64,000 nucleotides of DNA from Myxococcota bacterium (GTDB lineage: Bacteria; Myxococcota_A; UBA796; UBA9615; JAKLKC01): positions 1 through 64,000 of the forward strand of contig JAKLKC010000021.1 of the NCBI GenBank assembly GCA_023150875.1. Direction: 5' to 3'. Below, in pieces: positions 51,244 through 58,625 of this stretch (position 1 is the stretch's first letter; each line of letters begins with the position of its first letter). The translations under genes were made by a program, and so were the position numbers. The notes under the pieces are model-generated. The model searched no databases. It was not told the origin of the DNA and worked only from the letters and a program-made list of their open reading frames with translations.

Positions 51244-52290
51244 ATGAACGAGAGCATGGCGATCGAGCAACTCCTGGCTGCCTGGCTGGGGGCGCACCTG
51301 AGGACGGCGTTCTGCGGTGCGCGGCTTCAGATGTACGCGGGCGGCAGTCGTGCTGACGGGTCGGACATCGACTCGTGGGCGTGCCGCCCGGCTCGTGGCG
51401 TCCTCGCCATCGGCGAGTGCAAGGTCCAGGGCCCCGCTCGTGCCGTCTACGCGCGCGAGCGCGGAGCCCGTCTGCTCGACCACGAGACCTACGAAGGTGC
51501 GATCGTGGATCGCGCGCAAAGCCTGTTCGCCGAAGGAAATCGGTGGCTGTCTGACTACCTGAGCCTCGGTGAGGAGGGGTCAGCGTGGGCGTCGCTGCGT
51601 CGGCTGGAACTCTGGTTCGTCGCCAACGTCCACTACGAGGATTCCGACGAACAGGTGAACCTACGCCTCACGCATGAGGTGCGCGAAGCCCTGATGGGCC
51701 ACGTCCCTGAAGGCGTGGAGATCCTTGCGTTCGCGGTGACTACTGCCGGACTCATGCACGGCGTCCTCGAGGTAGTCAGGCGCGACATCGTCGATGAGGG
51801 CTACGGTCGCCGGTACTCCCACCACCAGCTGGACCTCTTCCGCGAGGTGGTCCGGTACCTGCACCCTGTGGTCAACGGAATGGGTCGCGGACGTGCTGAT
51901 GAAGTTCGCCTGCGTGCCGCTCGCCCCCTGGGAGACAGGAGGACGCCTAACAGCACCGGCACGATATCGACGCCGGATGTGACTACGCTCGGAGCGACCA
52001 CGGCGCTCCCATCTCGTGAGCGCGTGCTCGGCGTTATGGCCGCAATCTCCCGGGAACTTGAGGCGGTTCCCGATCCCGCGGCGAAGCTCGCCCGGGAATG
52101 GGGAAGCCGCATTCGCACCTGGTGGGTCGTGGACGCCTCGGGTGTCCGATGGCCGCTGAAGCCGATGTACGCCGAGGTGACCCACCGCCTTGGCCGCCCC
52201 GCCTGCAGGGCGTCGGCCAGCGAGGTCAACACGCTGGAGGCCCGCGACTGGTTCGGTCAACTAGGAGTTGAGGTGATCGGGCCCGCCTAG
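51244..52290 (+). CDS. Unknown protein with PD-(D/E)XK nuclease-like core
   Basis: A 348-residue protein I cannot assign to a named family. Near residues 35-62 it has GSRADGSDIDSWACRPARGVLAIGECKVQG. An Asp, a spacer, then Glu-x-Lys on a hydrophobic strand (GECKV) is the layout of PD-(D/E)XK nucleases such as restriction enzymes. The middle is helical (ELWFVANVHYEDSDEQVNLRLTHEVREAL). The last 85 residues (AISRELEAVPDPAAKLAREWGSRIRTWWVVDASG) look like a separate domain. Codon choice is less GC-biased than in neighbours. It lies with a PIN toxin pair between two copies of a repeat, so it is probably acquired. A role in defence or mobility is a guess. Confidence 0.6.
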   Translation: MNESMAIEQLLAAWLGAHLRTAFCGARLQMYAGGSRADGSDIDSWACRPARGVLAIGECKVQGPARAVYARERGARLLDHETYEGAIVDRAQSLFAEGNRWLSDYLSLGEEGSAWASLRRLELWFVANVHYEDSDEQVNLRLTHEVREALMGHVPEGVEILAFAVTTAGLMHGVLEVVRRDIVDEGYGRRYSHHQLDLFREVVRYLHPVVNGMGRGRADEVRLRAARPLGDRRTPNSTGTISTPDVTTLGATTALPSRERVLGVMAAISRELEAVPDPAAKLAREWGSRIRTWWVVDASGVRWPLKPMYAEVTHRLGRPACRASASEVNTLEARDWFGQLGVEVIGPA

Positions 52291-52486
52291 GCGGGCAACG
52301 ACGGCGCCCAGTTGGGGTCCGCACTCAGGCCCTTCGGGCCCCGATGGCGTGGCGATCCTGAGCCGCAGGGCCGACCACCGGCATGGCGAGGGTGCGGTCG
52401 CCGCGGGGTTGGATGCGTGGTCAGCCACGGTCAGCGCCGACCACCGGGGAGGGCAGGACGAGCTGGCTTACACCCAGGCACGTGGC

Positions 52487-52492
52487 TAGAAT
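52487..52492 (+). promoter_or_regulatory. -10 box upstream of the PIN toxin gene
   Basis: TAGAAT at 52487-52492, 69 bases before the ATG. No good -35 at 16-18 bases. The 52291-52560 spacer otherwise holds only a short GGCCC-TTC-GGGCC hairpin at 52328-52340. Confidence 0.4.
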
Positions 52493-52560
52493 GTACGCCC
52501 CCCACGAGTGGCGGTGCAGCGATTGAGCCGCAGGCCCATCAGGCCGCCCGACAGGGACGA

Positions 52561-53049
52561 ATGACGAAGCCGGCCGTGTACCTGGAGACGAGCGTGATCA
52601 GCTATGCGACCTCGCGGCCCACTCGCGACCTCGTGGTCGCGGGGCATCAGCAGCTCACCCGCGAGTGGTTCGCCTTCCGCGCAGGGAGCTACGAACTGTT
52701 CATCTCGCAGGTCGTCGCCAGTGAGGCCACGGGTGGGGACGAGGCTGCGGCGCGGGAGAGAGAGGTCTTCTTGAAGGGCTTCGCGAGACTGGCCGTGACC
52801 GACGCCGCGGGTGAGCTCGCTGGGCTGCTCGTCGACCGCGGCGCGGTTCCTCGCAAGGCCGCGGTCGACGCTCTTCATATCGCCGTCGCGGCGGTCCACG
52901 CCGTGGACTTCCTCCTCACATGGAACTGCAAGCACATCGCGAACGCAGCGATGCGGCAATGGATCGAGACCGTATGCAGGGAGGCGGGCTATGTCCCTCC
53001 GGTCATCTGCACTCCCGAGGAACTGATGGATGAAGATCAGGACGAATGA
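52561..53049 (+). CDS. PIN-domain toxin (VapC-like)
   Basis: A 162-residue PIN-fold ribonuclease candidate. The N-terminal acidic strand reads AVYLETSVISYATSRPTRD. The middle acidic residue lies in SQVVASEATGGDE. The late acidic cluster is VDALHIAVAAVHAVDFLLTWNCKHIAN, which is characteristic of one PIN subfamily. It would cleave RNA when free of antitoxin. The ATG at 52561 fits; a longer open frame upstream is spurious. The stop lies inside the next small gene, overlapping it by 20 bases. Confidence 0.82.
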   Translation: MTKPAVYLETSVISYATSRPTRDLVVAGHQQLTREWFAFRAGSYELFISQVVASEATGGDEAAAREREVFLKGFARLAVTDAAGELAGLLVDRGAVPRKAAVDALHIAVAAVHAVDFLLTWNCKHIANAAMRQWIETVCREAGYVPPVICTPEELMDEDQDE

Positions 53050-53245
53050 CGAGATCGTGGACGAGATCCGGCGGCGTCGTCATGAATATGCCGAGTCGCT
53101 GGGCTACGATCTGAAGCGCATCACGAGGGATCTGCAGCGGCAGGAGAGAGAGTCCGGCCTTCCAGCCGTGCGTCGCCCTGCCAAGCGCCAGGGAAGGGGG
53201 CTCGGCGGTCGGAAGCCCGACCACGAGAGCACGGGAAGGAGGTGA
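53030..53245 (+). CDS. Small putative antitoxin partner of the PIN toxin
   Basis: A 71-residue, highly charged protein: DEIVDEIRRRRHEYAESLGYDLKRITRDLQRQERESG. Short proteins of the pattern EIVxEIRxxRxxxAxxxxYDLxxIxxDLxxxQxxSG are common beside PIN toxins and probably neutralise them. The start overlaps the toxin end by 20 bases, so it is translationally coupled, in the less common toxin-first order. Confidence 0.7.
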   Translation: MKIRTNDEIVDEIRRRRHEYAESLGYDLKRITRDLQRQERESGLPAVRRPAKRQGRGLGGRKPDHESTGRR

Positions 53246-53532
53246 TACGTCGGCGACCCGCGTGGGTGAGGAGACGTCGAGGGACTTCGAGCGGGGCAGG
53301 TCGGAGTGACGTGGCGGGAACAGTACAGTCGGGCGTCGACACCGCCCCGTCGTGCATCCCGGGCTCGATCCGTGGGGCGATGATCAGGGCGAGACCGATC
53401 CGCGGACGGGGATCCCGAGACCGGCGGTCGTGCGCCGGCTCGGGAAGGCGACATGCGCCAGGGGGGCCCAGGGCGGGGGGCGAGGAGAACGCCTGGGCAC
53501 CGCGGAGATCGGTGCCCGCGATCTGGCCGGCC

Positions 53533-54786
53533 CTACCGCGTCCGCTCGCCCGCCGCGACCCCCGCCTGCCACAGGGCGTCGCGCTCGGTGGGGGTGAGGC
53601 CGGCCTCGGTGAGGAGGGCGTCGGTGTGCTCGCCGTGGCGGGGAGGGAAGGGGAGGGTGCGGTCCGGGGGGAGGCCGGGGACCTCGACGGCGGGCGGGGG
53701 GAGGCGGACGGGCAGGCCGTCCGGGCGGTGGGTGCGGAGCAGGGCCCGGGACACCTCGGGGAGATCGGCGACGGCGTCGGCGGGGGTGATGGGGCTGGCG
53801 GGCACCTGGGCCGCTTCCAGCTCGGCCACCAGGACCCGGATCGGGGCGAGGCGGGTGATTGCGGCGATGTCGCGGTGCAGGCGGTCCCGGTCGGACTTGC
53901 GGCCCTCGTTGGTCTCGCGGACCGGCTCGGCCAGGGGGGCGAAGCGGGGGAGGGCGAGGAGGCGGCGCCACTGGGTGTCGTTGCCCACCGCCAGGTAGAC
54001 GAAGCCGTCCGCCGCCGGGTAGACGTTCACCGGGACGAACTGGCGGTGGTCGGCGCCGTGGCGGGAGAGGGTGGCCGGGTCCTCGCCGAGGTCGGGCAAG
54101 GGCAGGGAGGTCTGGAGCCAGCTCGCCGCCGCCTGGGCCATGGACACCTCCACCACCCGGCCCCGGGAGCCCGGGGACTCCGCCTGGGCCAGCAGGGAGA
54201 GGCAGGTCTGGGCGAACACCTCGTCCCCCGCCTTGAGGTCGATGGTGGGGACGCCGGTGGGCAGGGGCGGGCCCCCCCGCTCCCCCGTCAGGTCCATGTA
54301 GCCCAGGCGGGCCTGGAGGACCGGGTCGTAGCCCGGGCGGTCCGGGGCGGCGGAGCCGTAGGCGGAGATCCCCACCCACGTCAGCTCGGGGCGGACGGCC
54401 TGGAGCTGCTCGGGGTGGATCCCCAGGCGGCGGTAGCGGGAGGGCAGGGTGTTGCAGCAGAAGACGTCGACGGGGAGCGCCCGCACCAGCCGGTGCAGGG
54501 CGTCCTGGCCCCGGGGATCCTGGAGGTCCAGGGCGATGGCCTCCTTGCCGACGTTGGGGGCGACGAAGTAGGCGCTCCGGTCCGGCCCGCCGACGGGGCC
54601 GCCGACGTAGCGGTTCGGATCCCCCGGCGTCCGCTCGCCGGGCCTCGGGACCCCCTCCACCCGGATCACCCGCCAGCCCAGGTGGACGAAGCGCAGGGTG
54701 GCATAGGTCAGGGAGAGGGCCTGCTCCAGGGAGAGGACCGTCCGGGGTCTAAGAGGGTGTTCCACTAAAGAAGGCTCCGAGGGCAT
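53533..54786 (-). CDS. CaiB/BaiF-type CoA-transferase, operon copy
   Basis: Class III CoA-transferase, 417 residues from the ATG at 54786, moving CoA between acyl groups without ATP. The N-terminal TVLSLEQALSLTYATL...LGWRVIRVEG, the middle YDPVLQARLGYMDLTGERGG, and FVYLAVGNDTQWRRLLALPRF are typical. It is the last gene of the acyl-CoA operon, separated from the Mo subunit by the 220-base structured element. Its start codon lies within the hairpin 54771-54798, so initiation could be structure-controlled. It may activate the substrate of the pathway by transfer from succinyl-CoA or a product. Confidence 0.9.
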   Translation of the reverse strand: MPSEPSLVEHPLRPRTVLSLEQALSLTYATLRFVHLGWRVIRVEGVPRPGERTPGDPNRYVGGPVGGPDRSAYFVAPNVGKEAIALDLQDPRGQDALHRLVRALPVDVFCCNTLPSRYRRLGIHPEQLQAVRPELTWVGISAYGSAAPDRPGYDPVLQARLGYMDLTGERGGPPLPTGVPTIDLKAGDEVFAQTCLSLLAQAESPGSRGRVVEVSMAQAAASWLQTSLPLPDLGEDPATLSRHGADHRQFVPVNVYPAADGFVYLAVGNDTQWRRLLALPRFAPLAEPVRETNEGRKSDRDRLHRDIAAITRLAPIRVLVAELEAAQVPASPITPADAVADLPEVSRALLRTHRPDGLPVRLPPPAVEVPGLPPDRTLPFPPRHGEHTDALLTEAGLTPTERDALWQAGVAAGERTR

Positions 54787-54969
54787 CCCCGGAGCCTTCG
54801 GTGGACGCCGTCGCGAGCGGGCCGAGGGCCGTCGCGAGCCGGTTCCGCCGACCGAGGCCGGGGGGAAGGCGTACCGAGCGTACGACGACCCCCGGCCGAC
54901 AGAGGCGGGAGCGGCGCAGCAGGCCACTCGGCACGCGCAGTAGGCGGACATTGGTGGGACACCCTCTCA
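54750..54969. mobile_element. Structured MITE-like element, copy 2
   Basis: Same element as at 50604-50823: 19-base imperfect inverted ends, the AAGGCTCCG/CGGAGCCTT hairpin and nested GC stems. It sits exactly between the stop codon of the Mo large subunit (54967-54969) and the CaiB gene. Its sequence seems identical in both copies, as expected if it was duplicated with them. Confidence 0.6.
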
Positions 54970-57267
54970 CTCCTCCCCCTCGCCCCGGGCCAGCTCCAGC
55001 GCCACCCGCTCCGGGCGCAGGGGCAGGGAGCGGAAGCGGCGGCCGGTCGCCTGGTACACCGCGTTCACCACCGCCGGGGCGATGCAGATCGCCGGGGCCT
55101 CGCCGATCCCCTTGGCCCCGAACGGGCCGTCCGGGTCCGCGGTCTCCACCCAGCGGACGTCGACCTCGGGCATCTCGGGGGCGGTGAACAGCTTGTAGTC
55201 CCGGAAGGAGCCGTTCAGGACGCGCCCCTCCCGGATCACCAGGTCCTCGGTCATGGCGTAGCCCAGGCCCATGGCCACCCCGCCCTCCACCTGCCCCAGC
55301 GCCCCCAGCGGGTTGATCACCCTCCCGGCGTCGTGCACCGCGGTCACCCGGAGGGGGCGGATCACCCCGGTCTCGACGTCCACCTCCACCTCGACGACGT
55401 GGGTGGCGAAGGAGTACGTCGGGGACACGTTCCCCTTGAAGCCCGGGTCCTGCATCGCCGAGGGGGGCTCGTAGTAGGCGGTGGTGGTCACCACGTCGTA
55501 GCGGGTGGCGAAGTGGAGCTTGCGGACCACCCGACCCACGTCGGTGAGCACCTTTCCGTCCGAGGCGCGCACTACGTCCCCGTCGCGGATCTCCAGGTCG
55601 CCGGCCGGCACCCCGAGCTGCTCCGCCGCCGCGTCCAGCAGCTTGCGCCTCGCCTTGTTGGCCGCCATCCGCGCCGCGTTGCCGGCGATGAACGTCGTGC
55701 GGGAGGCGTGGACCCCGACGTCCCAGGGCTTCACCTGGGTGTCGCTGTTGACCACCGTGAACCGGTCCACCGGGATCCCAAGCTCCTCGGCGGCGATCTG
55801 GGCGAGCACCGTCTCCGAGCCCTGGCCGATCTCCGTGGCGCCGGTCACCAGGGTGACCGAGCCGAAGTCGTCCACCGTCAGCACCGTGCCGCAGCCGTCG
55901 GAGTGGTAGATCTTCGCTCCGCCCCCGGTGTGGACCATGGACGCCATGCCGATCCCCCGGCGCAGCGGCCCCTCGCCGGCCTGGGCGTAGGCCCGGCGCT
56001 TCTCCTCCCAACCCGAGGCGGCGGCGGCGGTGCGGAGGCACTCCGCCAGGCCGCAGCTCTGGAAGACCAGCCCCTGCCCGGTCACCTCCCCCGGGACCTG
56101 GGCGTTGCGCAGGCGCAGCTCCAGCGGGTCGATGCCGAGGGACTCGGCCAGCTCGTCGAGCTGCACCTCGATGGGGAAGGTCGCCTGGAGGTTCCCGTAC
56201 CCCCGGAAGCTGCCGGCGTAGGGGTTGTGGGTGTAGACGACCTCGGCGTCGAAGGCGGCGTGGGGGACGCGATACAGCGACGAGAACGTCTGCATCATCA
56301 CGAACGGGGTGGTCGCCCCCCACGAGGTGTGGGCGCCGTTGTCCAGCAGCAGCCGGGCCGTCCGGAAGGTCAGGGTCCCGTCCCGCCGCGCCCCGCTGCG
56401 GAGGTGGACGATCGCCGGCTGGCGGGTCGGCGAGTCCCGGAACTCCTCGCCGCGGTCGAAGAGGATCCGCACCGGCCGGCCCGTCGCCCGGGCGAGGAAG
56501 ATCGCGATGGGCTCGTAGGGGTAGATGTCCAACTTGGAACCGAACCCGCCGCCGATGGCCGCCTGGATCACCCGGATGTGCTCGGGCGGCACCCCCACGA
56601 TGCGAGACATGTCCCGGCGATACAGGAAGGGCACCTGGGTGACCGAGTGGAGCGTCAGCCGGCCGTCGGAGTCGAAGGCGGCGACGATCCCCGAGGTGCC
56701 CAGGCAGGCGTGGGTGACGTAGTGGAGGCGGTAGGTCCCCTCCACGACGGCGTCGCTCTCCGCCTCCCCCGCGGCGACGTCCCCATGGTCGTAGTGGTAG
56801 TTGAACGCGAGGTTGTCCTCCCGCTCGGGCCACACCCGGAGGGCCCCGGGCCGGGCGGCCTCCTCGGGGTCGAAGATCGCCGGCAGGGGCTCGTACTCCA
56901 CCCGGATCCGGCGACACGCCTCCCGGGCGATCTCCTCGGTGTCCGCCGCCACCGCCGCCACCTCGTCCCGGATGCAGCGCACGAAGTCCGCCTTGAGGGC
57001 GGTGTTGTCCCGGCCGTGGCCGAAGGGCACCAGGGGGACGTCCGCGCCGGTGAGAACCGCCCGCACCCCGGGCAGGGACAGGGCCCGGGAGGTGTCCACG
57101 CGGACGATGCGGGCGTGGGGGACCTCGGCCCGCAGGACCGCTCCGTGGAGCATGCGGGGCAGGCCGATCTCGTGGATGTAGCGGATCCGGCCGGTGACCC
57201 GCTCCGGGGCGTCCAGCTTGGGGATGGGGGCGCCGACCGCCCCGCGGGGACGGGTGGACTCGCTCAC
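54967..57267 (-). CDS. Molybdenum hydroxylase large (Mo-cofactor) subunit
   Basis: A 766-residue xanthine-oxidase-family subunit. It begins GAPIPKLDAPERVTGRIRYIHEI, has AIGGGFGSKLDIYPYE and SFRGYGNLQATFPIE (cofactor-binding loops), GATEIGQGSETVLAQIAAEELG, and GPFGAKGIGEAPAICIAP with the catalytic Glu of the GxxGxGE motif. The AYRCSFR active loop of form I CO dehydrogenase is absent, so it is not that enzyme. Candidates include xanthine-dehydrogenase-like hydroxylases or a 4-hydroxybenzoyl-CoA-reductase-like enzyme. The acyl-CoA context suggests hydroxylation or reduction of a CoA thioester. The GTG start overlaps the small-subunit stop (GTGA). Confidence 0.92.
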   Translation of the reverse strand: MSESTRPRGAVGAPIPKLDAPERVTGRIRYIHEIGLPRMLHGAVLRAEVPHARIVRVDTSRALSLPGVRAVLTGADVPLVPFGHGRDNTALKADFVRCIRDEVAAVAADTEEIAREACRRIRVEYEPLPAIFDPEEAARPGALRVWPEREDNLAFNYHYDHGDVAAGEAESDAVVEGTYRLHYVTHACLGTSGIVAAFDSDGRLTLHSVTQVPFLYRRDMSRIVGVPPEHIRVIQAAIGGGFGSKLDIYPYEPIAIFLARATGRPVRILFDRGEEFRDSPTRQPAIVHLRSGARRDGTLTFRTARLLLDNGAHTSWGATTPFVMMQTFSSLYRVPHAAFDAEVVYTHNPYAGSFRGYGNLQATFPIEVQLDELAESLGIDPLELRLRNAQVPGEVTGQGLVFQSCGLAECLRTAAAASGWEEKRRAYAQAGEGPLRRGIGMASMVHTGGGAKIYHSDGCGTVLTVDDFGSVTLVTGATEIGQGSETVLAQIAAEELGIPVDRFTVVNSDTQVKPWDVGVHASRTTFIAGNAARMAANKARRKLLDAAAEQLGVPAGDLEIRDGDVVRASDGKVLTDVGRVVRKLHFATRYDVVTTTAYYEPPSAMQDPGFKGNVSPTYSFATHVVEVEVDVETGVIRPLRVTAVHDAGRVINPLGALGQVEGGVAMGLGYAMTEDLVIREGRVLNGSFRDYKLFTAPEMPEVDVRWVETADPDGPFGAKGIGEAPAICIAPAVVNAVYQATGRRFRSLPLRPERVALELARGEGEE

Positions 57268-57746
57268 GGGTTGGCCCTCCCGGCGGCGGCCGCGGCGCGG
57301 ATGGCCTCGACGATCCGGCCGTATCCGGTGCAGCGGCACAGGTTCCCCTCGATCCCCCGGCGGGCCTCCTCCGGGGTGGGGTCCGGGTTGCGGGCGAGGA
57401 GCGCCGTCGCCTGGAGCACCATCCCCGGGGTGCAGAAGCCGCACTGCACCGCCCAGGCGTCGACGAAGGCCCGCTGCACCGGGGACAGCACTCCGTCCCG
57501 GGAGAGGCCCTCCACCGTCACCACCTCTCGCCCCGCGCAGGTCCACGCCAGGGTGAGACAGGCGTTGACGGCGAGGCCGTCCAGCAGCACCGTGCAGGCG
57601 CCGCACTCCCCCTCACGGCAGCCGGCCTTGGCCCCGGTGAGCCCGAGGGGGCCCCGAAGCACGTCCAGGAGGGTGTCGCCGGGGCGGGCGGGCGCGGTCA
57701 CCCGCTCGCCGTTCACGACGAGGTCCAGGTCAGCGGTCGATGACAT
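57264..57746 (-). CDS. Molybdenum hydroxylase small [2Fe-2S] subunit
   Basis: A 160-residue electron-transfer subunit. The plant-type ferredoxin cluster ligands are in CREGECGACTVLLDG with the following Cys of NACLTLA. The second cluster ligands are in QCGFCTPGM and NLCRCTGYGRIV. It carries electrons from the Mo site to the FAD subunit. It overlaps the FAD-subunit end by 17 bases and the large-subunit start by four, giving the order FAD, FeS, Mo. Confidence 0.95.
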   Translation of the reverse strand: MSSTADLDLVVNGERVTAPARPGDTLLDVLRGPLGLTGAKAGCREGECGACTVLLDGLAVNACLTLAWTCAGREVVTVEGLSRDGVLSPVQRAFVDAWAVQCGFCTPGMVLQATALLARNPDPTPEEARRGIEGNLCRCTGYGRIVEAIRAAAAAGRANP

Positions 57747-58587
57747 CGCGGATCACCCGTTGGGCGAGCACCCCGAGCAGGTGCAGGCGGTAGGCGGCGC
57801 TGGCGCGCACGTCGTCGATGGGGCGGGCGTCCCGGAGGACCGCCCGGGCGGCGGCGGCGACGGTGGCGGCGGTGGCCGGAGCCCCCTCCAGCACCGCCTC
57901 GGCGGCGGGGGAGCGCAGGGGCGTCGGGCCGACGGCGCCCAGGGCGATCCGGGCGTGCCGCAGGACGCCGTCCCTCAGCTCGGCCGAGGCGGCGACGGAC
58001 ACCACCGAGATGTCCATCGACGGCCGGGTCCCCCCCTTCTGGAACGAGGCCCGCCGCCCGCCCCGGAGGGGGACGCGCACCGCCGTCAGCAACTCCCCGG
58101 GCAGGCGCGCCGTCCGCCGCGGGCCGACGAAGAAGGCGTCCACCGGCACCCGCCGCTCGGCCTCGCCCCCCTCTCCGCCCGCCAGCACCACGACGGCGTC
58201 CAGGACCAGCAGGGGAGGGGCGAGGTCCGCGGCGGGGGAGGCGTGGCAGAGGTTCCCCCCCAGGGTGGCGGCGTTGCGGACCTGGGGTCCGGCGAAGCGG
58301 TCGGCGGCTTGGGCGAGCACGGGGGCGTGCTCCCGCACCAGCGGGTGCTCCCGCAGCGTGGCCACGGTGACCCCCGCCCCCATCACCAGGTCCCCGTCCT
58401 CCACCGCCACCGAGCGCAGCTCCGCCAGCCGGTGCAGCGACACCAGCGCCCCGGGCGGGCCGCCGTCCGGGGCGGCGGCGAGCTCCACCACGAGGTCGGT
58501 CCCCCCGGCGACGGGCCGGCCCCCGGCCGCCAGCAGGGCCAGGGCGTCGGCGAGGGAGGAGGGGGCGTGGAAGGCGGTCACGGGCAT
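57730..58587 (-). CDS. Molybdenum hydroxylase medium (FAD) subunit
   Basis: A 285-residue FAD-binding subunit of the xanthine-dehydrogenase family. FAD loops are VAGGTDLVVELA and QVRNAATLGGNLCHASPAADLAPPLL, followed by the substrate-side segment PGELLTAVRVPL and SFQKGGTRPSMDISVVSVA. It lacks the extra iron-sulfur loop that the FAD subunit of 4-hydroxybenzoyl-CoA reductase has, as far as can be seen. The ATG at 58587 follows GAGGAG. It lies 38 bases after the mutase gene, the largest gap in the upstream part of the operon. Confidence 0.92.
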   Translation of the reverse strand: MPVTAFHAPSSLADALALLAAGGRPVAGGTDLVVELAAAPDGGPPGALVSLHRLAELRSVAVEDGDLVMGAGVTVATLREHPLVREHAPVLAQAADRFAGPQVRNAATLGGNLCHASPAADLAPPLLVLDAVVVLAGGEGGEAERRVPVDAFFVGPRRTARLPGELLTAVRVPLRGGRRASFQKGGTRPSMDISVVSVAASAELRDGVLRHARIALGAVGPTPLRSPAAEAVLEGAPATAATVAAAARAVLRDARPIDDVRASAAYRLHLLGVLAQRVIRDVIDR

Positions 58588-58625
58588 CGGCACTCCTCGG
58601 GCGGGGCGGCGGGGCCCCCGGCGGA

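Larger units (their letters stand above)
53528..55196. repeat. Direct repeat copy 2 (1.67 kb), within the intact operon
   Basis: Partner of 49382-51050 at a 4146-base offset. This copy is continuous with the full Mo-hydroxylase operon, so it is taken as the original. The 53246-53527 stretch before it has no recognised gene. Confidence 0.95.

Noticed and set aside
54967-58587. Aerobic CO dehydrogenase (CoxMSL)
   Set aside because: The form I active-site loop AYRCSFR is missing (SFRGYGN is seen) and the neighbours are acyl-CoA enzymes.
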